The notes beneath the pieces are model-generated. The model saw only the letters and a list, made by a program, of their open reading frames with translations, ran no database searches and was not told where the DNA came from. Below, piece after piece: positions 9,187-17,336 of a stretch of DNA of 64,000 bases. The position numbers were made by a program, and so were the translations under genes. How positions within the stretch are numbered: the stretch's first letter is position 1; every line of letters begins with the position of its first letter. Source of the DNA: Dyadobacter tibetensis Y620-1 (GTDB lineage: Bacteria > Bacteroidota > Bacteroidia > Cytophagales > Spirosomataceae); NCBI RefSeq assembly GCF_000566685.1, contig NZ_AZQN01000006.1:62001-126000 (forward strand). Reading direction: 5' to 3'.

Positions 9187-10374
9187 ACTCCGTTTCAGAG
9201 AATATTCCAAGCCTCTCAGTTCGGCGAGTGCTTTCAGGCGCCCAATGGCAGAATAGCCTGGGTAAGTTTTTTTATGAAGGTCGTCCATCATCTGGAAACC
9301 ATGGTCGGGGCGCATGGGGATTTCTGGAGCCTTGGCATCTGTGGCTCTTCGGCGGTTTTCTTCCTGCAATAGAGCCTCCACCACAGCATACATGTCAACG
9401 TCCCCTTCCAAATGGGGAGCCTCATGAAAATTTGCGGGATTTTCTTCGCGTTTGGTAGTACGCAGGTGGATAAAATGAATGCGATTGGCAAACTCACGTA
9501 TCATGGCCGGAAGATCATTGTCGGACCGTACACCCAAAGAGCCAGTGCAGAAGGTGATACCATTGGCTGGTACATCGCAGGCTTTCATGAGTTCGGCCAG
9601 ATCTTTTCGGGTTTTCACCACCCGGGGTAGGCCCAGTAAGGGTCGGGGCGGATCGTCGGGGTGTATGCAGAGCTTTATTCCCAGCTCCTGGGCCAGAGGG
9701 GCTACCGCACGAACGAAGTAGTGCAGGTTTGCCTGTAACTGTCGTTCGTCTATCTGTGCATACTGATCCAGAAGCCCCTGGAAAATGTCAAGTTCAAAGG
9801 TTTCGCCAGAGCCCGGTAAGCCTAGCAAGACGGTGTCTCTAAGGTTGGCCAGCTCCCCGGCACTCATTGCTTCGAACTTGTTCTTTGCTCTCTTTACCAG
9901 TTCGGGACTATAATCCTGCGCAGCTTTCGCCCTTTTCAGAATGAACAGGTCAAAAATGGCGAAATCTAATAATACGAAGCGTAGGGTGGTGGCTCCCGAG
10001 GGCAGGGTATGAAATAAGGAAGTGCGAGACCAATCCAGAACCGGCATAAAGTTATAGCATACTGTGTCAATGCCACAGGCGGCCAGATTCCGTAATGAGG
10101 CTTTGTATGTTTCTATATACTGGTCTCGATCGGGAAGTCCCTTCTTGATATGTTCATGCACGGGGAGGCTTTCTACCACCATCCAGTGAAGAGCTGTATA
10201 TCGGTCGTTATCCCGTTCTATCGTCGCCTTCCGTTCCCGAATGTCGTCTACAGTCCACAGCGCTCCGACCGGAATTTGGTGCAGGGCACTCACAACTCCT
10301 GTACAGCCGGCCTGGCGAATATCCATAAGGGATACCGGATCCTGGGGCCCAAACCAACGCATGGTATGTATCAT
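7087..10374 (-). CDS. Mannonate dehydratase UxuA fused in frame to GH67 alpha-glucuronidase
   Basis: One uninterrupted 1095-codon frame. Residues 1-396 are a full-length mannonate dehydratase: start MIHTMRWFGPQDPVSL, metal-site region CIHPDDPPRPLLGLPR, end SAIGRLKALAELRGLE. UxuA converts D-mannonate to 2-keto-3-deoxygluconate in the cytoplasm. Residues 397-1095 are a full-length GH67 alpha-glucuronidase that begins with its own Met and Sec signal peptide (MKSLLVVFLTCISC). Catalytic regions are present: NSEGEPGPQDYGR with the acid Glu, NGPIDFQPREPFSP with Asp, and MEFQLTQEYLG with Glu. GH67 removes (4-O-methyl)glucuronate from xylo-oligosaccharide ends. UxuA is cytoplasmic and the hydrolase exported, so a fusion is unexpected. 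A 1-base indel in an ancestral ATGA overlap, or independent starting at 9186, would explain it. First gene of the operon, divergent from the LacI gene. Confidence 0.85.
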   Translation of the reverse strand: MIHTMRWFGPQDPVSLMDIRQAGCTGVVSALHQIPVGALWTVDDIRERKATIERDNDRYTALHWMVVESLPVHEHIKKGLPDRDQYIETYKASLRNLAACGIDTVCYNFMPVLDWSRTSLFHTLPSGATTLRFVLLDFAIFDLFILKRAKAAQDYSPELVKRAKNKFEAMSAGELANLRDTVLLGLPGSGETFELDIFQGLLDQYAQIDERQLQANLHYFVRAVAPLAQELGIKLCIHPDDPPRPLLGLPRVVKTRKDLAELMKACDVPANGITFCTGSLGVRSDNDLPAMIREFANRIHFIHLRTTKREENPANFHEAPHLEGDVDMYAVVEALLQEENRRRATDAKAPEIPMRPDHGFQMMDDLHKKTYPGYSAIGRLKALAELRGLEYSLKRSMKSLLVVFLTCISCTLQADDGYRLWLKFDKIENKSKLKSYQSLIQSIQTQEKGPIAHTAVLELQQGLQGLLGKQIPINQTSQPGAGQVVLKIDSQANLSNEEGYLIRKTKEGITILSKSGKGLLYGSFALLRELQTGHSIDLIDISSSPKIRLRMLNHWDNPNGTIERGYAGASLWKWFELPETVDPRYTDYARANASIGINSVVVNNVNASARFLTPEYIIKVRQLAEVFRPYGIQVFMSINFAAPKILGELKTSDPQDPQVQKWWKEKIKEVYASIPDFGGFLVKANSEGEPGPQDYGRTHADGANMLASALKPFHGTVIWRAFVYKADAQGDRFKAAYEEFKPLDGRFNDNVMVQVKNGPIDFQPREPFSPLFGSMPKTPLAMEFQLTQEYLGFSTNLVYLAPLFKECLDSDTFAQGPHSIVARVVDGSLHGYELTAMAGVANTGSDRNWTGHTLSQANWYAFGRLAWDHVLSSESIANEWIHMTLTQHPDAVNVIQDLMLNSRENYVNFTTPLGLHHLMGEGLHYGPQPWLSTSARPDWTAIYYHRADQKGLGFDRTKSGSNALAQYARPVQKKWSDPETCPLPYLMWFHHIAWDKKLSTGRTLWDELCTRYYLGAQSVKQMQQQWHSVAAHVNSSLHQDVAGRLRAQEREALWWRDACVLYFQEFSKLPIPIPFVKPERTLEDVKQITNTYQLK

Positions 10375-10521
10375 AATAATATAAATTGAAAAAATATTTT
10401 GTTTACACCTTTTAATGACGTGATTGTGTGGGATTTATCCCTACAAATCAGGGTTTTTAGAATGGCTGATTTTTTTATATCACTGATAATCAGTCTTCAA
10501 TATCCGAAGAAATTTTCAAAA

Positions 10522-10535
10522 TGCAACCGATTGCA
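10522..10535. promoter_or_regulatory. LacI-type operator candidate 1
   Basis: The palindrome TGCAACCGATTGCA lies in the control region between uxuA and the LacI gene. Its half-sites and central CG match a second copy 91 bases away (shared consensus TGYAAYCGATTGYA). A central CG in a 14-bp palindrome is typical of LacI-family operators. It is about 150 bases before the uxuA start. Confidence 0.6.
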
Positions 10536-10612
10536 AAGAGAAAATCATGCTGTTTCTACTAATTACTTATCATATTTACGGAATTATTTGGGCCGGATTT
10601 AGGCTGGTAGAA

Positions 10613-10626
10613 TGTAATCGATTGTA
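10613..10626. promoter_or_regulatory. LacI-type operator candidate 2
   Basis: TGTAATCGATTGTA, the partner of the 10522 site, ends 32 bases before the LacI gene start, a good position for autoregulation. The 91-base spacing between sites would allow looping or separate control of the two divergent units. Confidence 0.6.
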
Positions 10627-10658
10627 ATTATTTACAGAGCCAACCCTACTGGAGATGT

Positions 10659-11690
10659 ATGAATATGGAAAAAGAGGTAACTATTTATGATATTGCAGAG
10701 CTTCTGCAGCTTTCGGCAGCAACCGTAAGCAGGGCATTAAACGACCATCCGGCCATCAACATTAAAACCCGGCAGAAAGTGAATGCCAAGGCTCTGGAAT
10801 TGGGTTATAGGTCCAATACCTTTGCTAGTAATTTAAGAAAGAAAACGACTCAAACACTAGGCGTTATTGTTCCCCGACTCAACAGTCATTTTATGTCGTC
10901 GGTGTTGGCTGGGATGGAAGTAGTAGCCAACAAGGCAGGCTATCATATGCTAATAAGTCAATCTTTGGAGTCGTTTCAAAATGAGAAATCCAATGTGCGT
11001 ACCATGTTTAATAATCGGGTGGACGGCTTACTGGTGTCTCTGGCTTATGACACGGAGACTTACGATCATTTTGCCGGTTTCGTTAAGAAAAAAGTCCCAC
11101 TCCTTTTCTTCGACCGGGTAACAGATTATTTAGGATGCCCGGGAATCGTTATCGATAATATCAAAGCAGGGCAGGAGGCCACCGAACATTTGATTCAGCA
11201 GGGATGTGTTCGAATCCTTCATGTTACAGGAAATCTGCTCAGGAATGTATATGCCGACAGACTGGCGGGGTATCGACAGGCGCTTAGGAAAGCAGGAATA
11301 GAAGTCCGGGAGGAATTGGTGGTAGTCAATGATCTCAGTGCTGAAGCGGGGGTGGATTTGGCCCAGGCTATTATGCATATGGAGCATCGCCCGGACGGGG
11401 TTTTCGTTTCCAGTGATGTTTGTGCTGTCAATTGTATGAAGACCCTTCAGGGTGCGGGCTATCAGCTACCTGAGGATATTGCTTTTGTAGGATTTAATAA
11501 TGATCATGTTTCAGAAATTATTGAGCCCAAGCTAACTACCATCGATTATCCCGGTAAACAGATGGGGGAACTGGCTGTAAGTACGATGATCAATCATCTG
11601 AAAGGAATTCAGGCCATTGATTCTACCTCCAGCATCACCATGCATACCCGGCTTATTGTACGAGCCTCTTCCCAGCGAGCGAAGTCTTAG
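10659..11690 (+). CDS. LacI family transcriptional regulator
   Basis: 343 residues, the usual family length. The helix-turn-helix is at the N-terminus (VTIYDIAELLQLSAATVSRAL) followed by the hinge region ELGYRSNTFASNLRKK. The remainder is a periplasmic-binding-protein-like ligand domain (LGVIVPRLNSHFMSSVLAGM, FDRVTDYLGCPGIVIDN, DGVFVSSDVCAVNCMK, GFNNDHVSEIIEPKLTTI). A second Met at codon 3 could also be the start. It is transcribed divergently from the uxuA-GH67 operon, and two matched palindromes lie between. The simplest reading is a repressor of uronate/xylan side-chain use responding to a sugar-acid intermediate, which is inference from position. Confidence 0.9.
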   Translation: MNMEKEVTIYDIAELLQLSAATVSRALNDHPAINIKTRQKVNAKALELGYRSNTFASNLRKKTTQTLGVIVPRLNSHFMSSVLAGMEVVANKAGYHMLISQSLESFQNEKSNVRTMFNNRVDGLLVSLAYDTETYDHFAGFVKKKVPLLFFDRVTDYLGCPGIVIDNIKAGQEATEHLIQQGCVRILHVTGNLLRNVYADRLAGYRQALRKAGIEVREELVVVNDLSAEAGVDLAQAIMHMEHRPDGVFVSSDVCAVNCMKTLQGAGYQLPEDIAFVGFNNDHVSEIIEPKLTTIDYPGKQMGELAVSTMINHLKGIQAIDSTSSITMHTRLIVRASSQRAKS

Positions 11691-11800
11691 GTTTCTAGGG
11701 GTCTGCTTTGACCCAGGTGTCAGGCTTGTGGTCGTATGCGGTAAAATTCTGGCTCGTCTTCTCCTTGAACGATGGGTGTATGACTGCTGCCCGGAAAAGG

Positions 11801-13213
11801 TTAATACAGCAAGCCTGCAGTTCCCTGCAGTGTAAATATGGTCTTAAAATATTTTGCCTTTAGCTCGATGAGTTTCTTCTGAACCTCTAAAGCCTTATTT
11901 TCCCGGCTGTTGATCATAAACAAGGAGCTTTCGCCGTTTTGGTATCGAATCTCTTCAGCTTCCACCAATTTTTGGCTGTTGACTAACTGCTGACTTTGGA
12001 TTTCCATTTGCTTTTTAAGTATTGACAACTCGTTAAGGTAGGATTTGATTTTCACCTCTAGCTGCAGCTTTTTTTGGCTACGGGCTATCTCGGTCGCAGC
12101 AATTTTTATTTTGGCCTGGCGGTATGCCCCCCGCCCTTCTGAGAGACGAAGAGGGAGCTCGAACTTAAAACCATACTGATAGTTGTTATCGAAAAAGGCC
12201 CCAGGAGCTTCGGGAATTACCTGATAGCCTTTCCGTAAGAAATTATAATTAAAGTCCGCCTTAGGTAGCAGCTCCTGGAATTTAAGCCTGCGGTTTATAT
12301 CCAATATATCAAGCTTGTAGTCATAGGTCTGTAGTTCGGGGTGGTTGCTAAGGGCCGTGCCTAAAAGCACATTTGCGTCGGGCTCATAGGCAAGTAGATC
12401 CGCCTGTTGGTCCCACGATTGGGGAGGGATAACCTCCGCTGGCAGCATATAGGGCTGTTCTTGTTCTGTCCAGAGATGAGCCGATAGATTTAAGGTAGCA
12501 TTTTGGTATTCCAAAGCATATTGGGCAGCTAAATTCTGAAATTGCTGAAGTTGTCCGAGCGCTTCAACTGTGTCAATTGCAGGCCGCTCCCCAAAGTTAT
12601 AAGCTTGTATCACCAGTTGCAGTCGTTTCTCGTTGACCTCTCGTGCGCTTTCCATGATCAAGTAACTTTGATAGGACTGTACCCACTCCCAATAGTCGGC
12701 CGTTACATCCATTAGAAGCTGATTGAGGGCCTGGCGCTGTTCGATTTCAGATAACTGCGTAAACAACCGGGCCTGTTTAAGGGCTGCCCGGCGCTTGTCC
12801 AGGAGCAGGTCTTTGGCAAGGGGGATACTGATCCCCACATAGCTGGACTTGCCCTTGGTTTGGCTGGGATTGAGTCGCTCCCCCTCCAGATTGTCTATAC
12901 CGGCATAGAGCTCCACGCCAAACCAGGTGGGCAGCTGCAAAGTTGGGGAGAACTGGGTATAATAATGTGTCCCCCCAAAATTTTTCTGAGCAGCATATGC
13001 GCCCAAGAGGGGGTCAAAACCTCCGCGGGCTATGCGTAAGCCGGCCTGCGCATCCTGAATCTGGAGCCGAGCCTGGACAGCCAGAGGGTGATATTGGCTT
13101 ACTATACTCAATACTTCTTCTACCTGAAGCGTGGGGGGCTGCGCCTGCGCGGAACCGGCCAGCCATAAGCAAATTATCGCAGCCAAACGACTATATTTTA
13201 GGATATTAAGCAT
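11801..13213 (-). CDS. TolC family outer membrane efflux protein
   Basis: The start chosen is the ATG at 13213, giving about 470 residues that begin MLNILKYSRLAAIICLWLAG and a signal peptide ending SAQAQ. The longer in-frame start upstream would lie inside the preceding gene. The body shows the two repeated alpha-helical barrel halves of TolC proteins: VLSIVSQYHPLAVQARLQI near the N-terminus, and NRRLKFQELLPKADFNYNF plus a helical EIRYQNGESSLFMINSREN near the C-terminus. It forms the outer-membrane duct of a tripartite export system. Its ATG lies 1 base after the stop of the membrane fusion gene, so the two are cotranscribed. Confidence 0.88.
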   Translation of the reverse strand: MLNILKYSRLAAIICLWLAGSAQAQPPTLQVEEVLSIVSQYHPLAVQARLQIQDAQAGLRIARGGFDPLLGAYAAQKNFGGTHYYTQFSPTLQLPTWFGVELYAGIDNLEGERLNPSQTKGKSSYVGISIPLAKDLLLDKRRAALKQARLFTQLSEIEQRQALNQLLMDVTADYWEWVQSYQSYLIMESAREVNEKRLQLVIQAYNFGERPAIDTVEALGQLQQFQNLAAQYALEYQNATLNLSAHLWTEQEQPYMLPAEVIPPQSWDQQADLLAYEPDANVLLGTALSNHPELQTYDYKLDILDINRRLKFQELLPKADFNYNFLRKGYQVIPEAPGAFFDNNYQYGFKFELPLRLSEGRGAYRQAKIKIAATEIARSQKKLQLEVKIKSYLNELSILKKQMEIQSQQLVNSQKLVEAEEIRYQNGESSLFMINSRENKALEVQKKLIELKAKYFKTIFTLQGTAGLLY

Positions 13214-13214
13214 C

Positions 13215-14561
13215 TTATTTTTCCGGGGTTTTGGAGGTATACCCTGCCGCTGAGCTGGCTTGCTGCTCACTATAGTAATCGGGAGGGAAACCATTGATAT
13301 TGCGCCATAGTTCATACCAGATCGGTACATTTTTTAGTAAGGCGATTCCCTGAGCGCCGGTTCCCATTTTGAGTTGGCTGGGCCAGGGTTTGTCACTGGC
13401 ATCTTCTGCGATCAGTACCCTAAAAAGGCCATTTTTACTAATTGTATTTTCAAAGGCTACTACCTTGCCACCAAAGGTTCCATAACTGCTTTCGGGCCAC
13501 CCACTAAAAACGATAGCCGGAAATCCATCAAACATAAACCGAACTTTTTGACCTACCGAAATGAGGGGTAGATCCACCGGTCTTACATACATTTCGACCG
13601 CATAGTTAACCCGGGTCGGAACGATTGTAGCCAGACTTTCCGAGTCTTTTAAAATTTCCCCAATTCCAGCTTTATTGGCTTGTACGATCTGTCCGTCCTG
13701 TGGTGCTAGAATGATGTACATACCGTTACGAATGCGGTAATTACTAGCCATATTCTCAAGCTTGGCCTTTTCTCCTTGACCACTGACCATATTGCCCATA
13801 CTGGACAAACGGTCGCCTTCTGCTTTGCTGATCTTCTCTAAATATTCCTGTTCTACAGCATTCTGTTCTATTTGGTTATTGAGGATTTCCTGCTGTGTCT
13901 GAGCAATTTTGTTTTGGGCCGATATGCGTTTGGCCAAAGCGTTCTGATAGCTGGCATTACGTTGCTGAAGCTGGGTTTGTGATACCAGGCCTTGCGCAAA
14001 CATTTTCTCCTGACGCTCATACTGATCCTTCAGTAGTTTGAGTTCGTTTTCTACTGCTATGAGGTCCGCTCTTTCCGCATCCAGCTTGCTGTTAAGCTGA
14101 TCCAATTTGTTGAGAAGCTGCTTAGATTTTAGTTCTTGGGCCTTTTTAAGTGCTTCGATCTGGACCAGGGAGGTGCGCGCTTTTTGCTGATAATACTGGA
14201 TAGCTCCTTCCTTGGCAACGACCTGCTCTTGCGTCCGGCCCACCAGATCGGGATCCAGATAATCTTCCTTGATTTCTGACAGTTGAAGGATGGTGTCGCC
14301 CTTCTGAACGACATCGCCTTCCTTTACCCACCAGCGAACGATTTTTCCCGAAATGGGTGAGTTAATGTTCTGAGGACGCTGTTCCTGGTATAAGGACGTG
14401 ATGTCGCCACGGGCCTTGATGTTCTGTGTCCAAGGCAAGAATAAGATGAGCGTTAGAAATAGGAAAATACCTACTGACCATTGCCTAACCTTGCTCTTTT
14501 TATGATACCGGTATATTTTTTCCTTGGCGGATAAGGGTAGGTTATATTGTTCCAGATCCAT
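13215..14561 (-). CDS. HlyD-type membrane fusion protein
   Basis: 448 residues. A single membrane anchor lies at about 28-44 after a short cytoplasmic tail. A lipoyl/biotin-like half (NINSPISGKIVRWWVKEGD, 66-83) follows, then a long coiled-coil hairpin (about 105-265, rich in Gln, Lys and Glu), the second lipoyl half (IILAPQDGQIVQANKAGIGEI) and a beta-barrel domain. This is the HlyD/type I secretion layout, linking an inner-membrane ABC protein to a TolC duct. It lies 3 bases downstream of the ABC gene and 1 base upstream of the TolC gene. Cargo is unknown, and no cargo candidate with RTX repeats lies nearby. Confidence 0.88.
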   Translation of the reverse strand: MDLEQYNLPLSAKEKIYRYHKKSKVRQWSVGIFLFLTLILFLPWTQNIKARGDITSLYQEQRPQNINSPISGKIVRWWVKEGDVVQKGDTILQLSEIKEDYLDPDLVGRTQEQVVAKEGAIQYYQQKARTSLVQIEALKKAQELKSKQLLNKLDQLNSKLDAERADLIAVENELKLLKDQYERQEKMFAQGLVSQTQLQQRNASYQNALAKRISAQNKIAQTQQEILNNQIEQNAVEQEYLEKISKAEGDRLSSMGNMVSGQGEKAKLENMASNYRIRNGMYIILAPQDGQIVQANKAGIGEILKDSESLATIVPTRVNYAVEMYVRPVDLPLISVGQKVRFMFDGFPAIVFSGWPESSYGTFGGKVVAFENTISKNGLFRVLIAEDASDKPWPSQLKMGTGAQGIALLKNVPIWYELWRNINGFPPDYYSEQQASSAAGYTSKTPEK

Positions 14562-14564
14562 AGC

Positions 14565-16226
14565 TTAAATTGTTTTACCTGGGATGAGTCTCCCATTTTG
14601 TAATTCATAGTGATAGTCACTCAGCTCCTGAAGTGCTTCCTCGTCTGTCGCAATGACCAGGGTCGTCTGACCATGCAGGCTTCTTAGATAACTGAGCATG
14701 CTTTGCCGGCTCTTTTCCGGCAACCCATCCCAGGGAGTTTCCAGAAGAAGTAAAGCGGGTAATTTTATAAAGGCCCTGAGTAACAGGATGCATCGTATGG
14801 TCCTGCTATCTAGATTGCGGGCGTTAGGAGCTACCTCTGTGTTGAAAGCCTGAGGCAATGTCGAAATGATTTCATCTAGGCCCAGTTTCGTTGCCATATC
14901 CATGATTTGTTCAGGACTTATATATTCCCGACCCATCAGGATATTTTCACCAACGGTGCCAATAAATATGTCTTTCTGATTGAGATACATTCCTATATGA
15001 CGTCGATAAGAGGCTAGGTCATAATTGCCCAGAGGAAGCCCATTGATGTGAAGGGTGCCTTCAAACTGTGTGTAGTAGCCTGCTAAAGCCTGCAGGAGTA
15101 CAGATTTGCCTGCTTGACCTCCTGTGCCTATGGTCGTAAAGGAACCTTGAGGTAGATACAGATCCAAGCCCTGAAACATTTTTCGCGAATTGGAGAATAG
15201 AAAGGAGAAACCCTTCAGCTCCAATTGAATGCCCCTTCCCGGCGATTGTAATAAAAGTTTTCCTCCTGGCTCGGCTAAGGGCTCCGTCACTGAGGCCAGT
15301 TTTTCTAAGCCCGTGGCCACATCATATACGCTGTCCAAATTTATAATTAGTTTTTCTACGGCGTTTATCACCATGAGAATTACGATTTCAGCAGCAATAA
15401 ATTCTCCAATATTTAATTGTTGATCCAGAAGAAGTACTGTACCTACTATCAGCATTGTAGCCGTAATGGCCACTTTTATGGCCACTAAAACCTGATATTG
15501 AACCAGGAGGATTTTAAAGTGCGAGGTTTTTGAGTCAAGGTATTCGCTGATGAAATGGTCGGTTTTCTTAAGGTTGATTTGCGTATGGTGGTTATTTTTA
15601 AAAGGATTGATGACCCTTGCCATCTCTTCCAGCCATGAAGCAACTTTATATTTGTCATCGCTTTCTTTCAAGCTGGTTTTTATACCCATCGATCCGGAGA
15701 TATAGAATACCAACCATAAAATGAGCAGAAGCGCTACCCCGGCTATGATAAAGGTTGAGTCATATAATCCCAATAAAAGTAGCCCCAATATGATTTGAAT
15801 ACTGGCTACAGGAACGTCCAATAACAATTTTGATAGCCCTTTTTGCACATTTAACGTGTCAAAAAAGCGATTGATTTTTTCTGGTAAATAATAAGCGTCG
15901 GTCTTCAGACTATCGAATTGAGGAATGGTATGAGCAAATTCCAGGGCGTATCGGGTGAAAATTTTCTGTTTTATTTTTTCGATAATTTTCATCTGATTGA
16001 TCTGCATGATCCCAACGGCTGCTACCCCGATCACAACCAGGAAGATCAGTACATAAATGGAAGTGACCATGGATGCTCCTAGTACAAATCCAATGATGGA
16101 CTGTATGCCCAAGGGCAAGCTTAGTTGCACCAAACCGCTTAATATGGCGTAAAAATAGATTGCAATAATGTCAGATTTGTCGAGCAGAACGAGGTTCCAC
16201 AGTCGCGTAAACGGTTTTTTGCTCAT
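14565..16226 (-). CDS. ABC exporter half-transporter with a degenerate ATPase domain
   Basis: 553 residues: a transmembrane domain (about 20-300, roughly six helices, type I exporter style) followed by a nucleotide-binding domain (about 335-553). There is no N-terminal C39 peptidase domain. The ATPase motifs are eroded. Walker A is GTGGQAGKS (367-375), with the first Gly of the strict motif replaced but GKS kept. The Q-loop Gln417 is present. The LSGGQ signature is replaced by NLDSRT (471-476). Walker B reads ALLLLETPW (491-499), with Glu then Thr where Asp-Glu is expected. The H-switch His is Asp528. It heads the exporter operon and is divergent from a TetR-type gene. Whether it still hydrolyses ATP is open; I vaguely recall similar divergent domains in other Bacteroidota. 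Confidence 0.85.
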   Translation of the reverse strand: MSKKPFTRLWNLVLLDKSDIIAIYFYAILSGLVQLSLPLGIQSIIGFVLGASMVTSIYVLIFLVVIGVAAVGIMQINQMKIIEKIKQKIFTRYALEFAHTIPQFDSLKTDAYYLPEKINRFFDTLNVQKGLSKLLLDVPVASIQIILGLLLLGLYDSTFIIAGVALLLILWLVFYISGSMGIKTSLKESDDKYKVASWLEEMARVINPFKNNHHTQINLKKTDHFISEYLDSKTSHFKILLVQYQVLVAIKVAITATMLIVGTVLLLDQQLNIGEFIAAEIVILMVINAVEKLIINLDSVYDVATGLEKLASVTEPLAEPGGKLLLQSPGRGIQLELKGFSFLFSNSRKMFQGLDLYLPQGSFTTIGTGGQAGKSVLLQALAGYYTQFEGTLHINGLPLGNYDLASYRRHIGMYLNQKDIFIGTVGENILMGREYISPEQIMDMATKLGLDEIISTLPQAFNTEVAPNARNLDSRTIRCILLLRAFIKLPALLLLETPWDGLPEKSRQSMLSYLRSLHGQTTLVIATDEEALQELSDYHYELQNGRLIPGKTI

Positions 16227-16266
16227 GCCTGAATAAATTGTTTGGACAAATATACAAATACTTTAT

Positions 16267-16291
16267 TTTATGATAGTATTGCTATCGTAAA
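16267..16291. promoter_or_regulatory. TetR-type operator candidate
   Basis: An inverted repeat with arms TTATGATAG (16268-16276) and CTATCGTAA (16282-16290) has a 5-base spacer and one mismatch, extended by one more T-A pair. It lies between the divergent exporter operon and the TetR-type gene, about 40 bases before the ABC start, where a dimeric repressor would block both promoters. Confidence 0.65.
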
Positions 16292-16349
16292 TAAGAGTAA
16301 ATATTTTTCATTTGATTAAATTACTTTTATTAATGATATTTTTGCTTAC

Positions 16350-17045
16350 TTGCATTCAAAAGGAACAGGATATATGGATTTTCATTTAAATTTTCAGGTA
16401 AATCAGAAAGTTTATCTCCGCGATCCAGAGGGAAGCGAGATTGGGCGTAAAATAGTAAAAAGTGCCATTGATTTGATACATCAACTGGGATTTGAGCATT
16501 TTACCTTTAGAAAGTTAGCAGTAGAGATCAGTACTACGGAGGCAACTATTTACCGATATTTTGAAAATAAACATCGCCTTCTTCTTTATATCCTTAATTG
16601 GTACTGGAGTTATATGGAGTTTCTCGTGATGTATGGAATAGTAAATATTAAAGATTCCAGGGAGAAACTTGAGACGGTAGTCGAGTTGCTTACACATGAA
16701 TTGCCTGAAAGCTCTGGGCAAATGGACTATAATAAGCGGTTTCTGAACCAGATCGTTATTTCTGAAAGTAGTAAAGTTTATCTGGTAAAAGAGGTTGAAG
16801 AGATCAATAAAGATGCCGTTTTTAAACCGTATAAAGATCTATGTACTCGTATTGCCGACATCATATCCGAACATAATCCGCAATATTTATATCCTCGCTC
16901 TCTGAGTACAACCCTGATAGAAACCTCACATCATCAGCAGTTTTTTAGCAGTCACTTGCCGAAGTTAACCGATGTAGGAGAACGGGGAGCTAAAGATTTC
17001 ACGGGAAGTTTTCTAAAAAATTTACTCTTTAAAGCCATCGAGTAG
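16350..17045 (+). CDS. TetR/AcrR family transcriptional regulator
   Basis: Up to 231 residues. The ATG at 16374 (MDFHLNFQVN) is an equally good start and gives 223. The N-terminal DNA-binding domain is clear: IGRKIVKSAIDLIHQLGFEHFTFRKLA, then TTEATIYRYFENKHRLLLY, the classical recognition helix followed by YRYF..K. The C-terminal ligand/dimer domain is not recognisable. It is transcribed divergently from the ABC-HlyD-TolC operon and very likely represses it through the palindrome at 16267-16291. The inducer is unknown but may be the transported compound. Confidence 0.85.
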   Translation: MHSKGTGYMDFHLNFQVNQKVYLRDPEGSEIGRKIVKSAIDLIHQLGFEHFTFRKLAVEISTTEATIYRYFENKHRLLLYILNWYWSYMEFLVMYGIVNIKDSREKLETVVELLTHELPESSGQMDYNKRFLNQIVISESSKVYLVKEVEEINKDAVFKPYKDLCTRIADIISEHNPQYLYPRSLSTTLIETSHHQQFFSSHLPKLTDVGERGAKDFTGSFLKNLLFKAIE

Positions 17046-17290
17046 TGCGGAAAGGATACTGGCTGTCCGATAATCATCGGGGTTTGAGTCTATATCATGG
17101 ATTTTTTCTATTTTGTAAACCATTATTTTATACTGCCATGCCCCAATAGTTTACACTTTGTTGCTTCGGGTCATGCTATTTAAAGCGATTTCGATAAATG
17201 GCAGAAATGACCGCAACCGACCTCAGAGGGTTCGCCCTTGTCCTCAGGACGATCTAAGGCTGAGGCCCCTAAAATGGGTAACGGTCCACA
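17046..17290. other. Convergent intergenic region, nothing recognised apart from the terminator at its end
   Basis: About 245 bases between the TetR-type gene and the 17337 gene. No open frame, repeat or RNA was recognised before the hairpin at 17291. Confidence 0.4.
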
Positions 17291-17325
17291 AAAAAAGCCA
17301 GAATCACAGGGGCTCTGGCTTTTTT
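17291..17325. terminator. Bidirectional intrinsic terminator
   Basis: The arms AAAAAAGCCAGA (17291-17302) and TCTGGCTTTTTT (17314-17325) are perfectly complementary, with an 11-base loop. It serves the convergent TetR-type gene and the 17337 gene. Confidence 0.9.
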
Positions 17326-17336
17326 ATAAACTGAAA

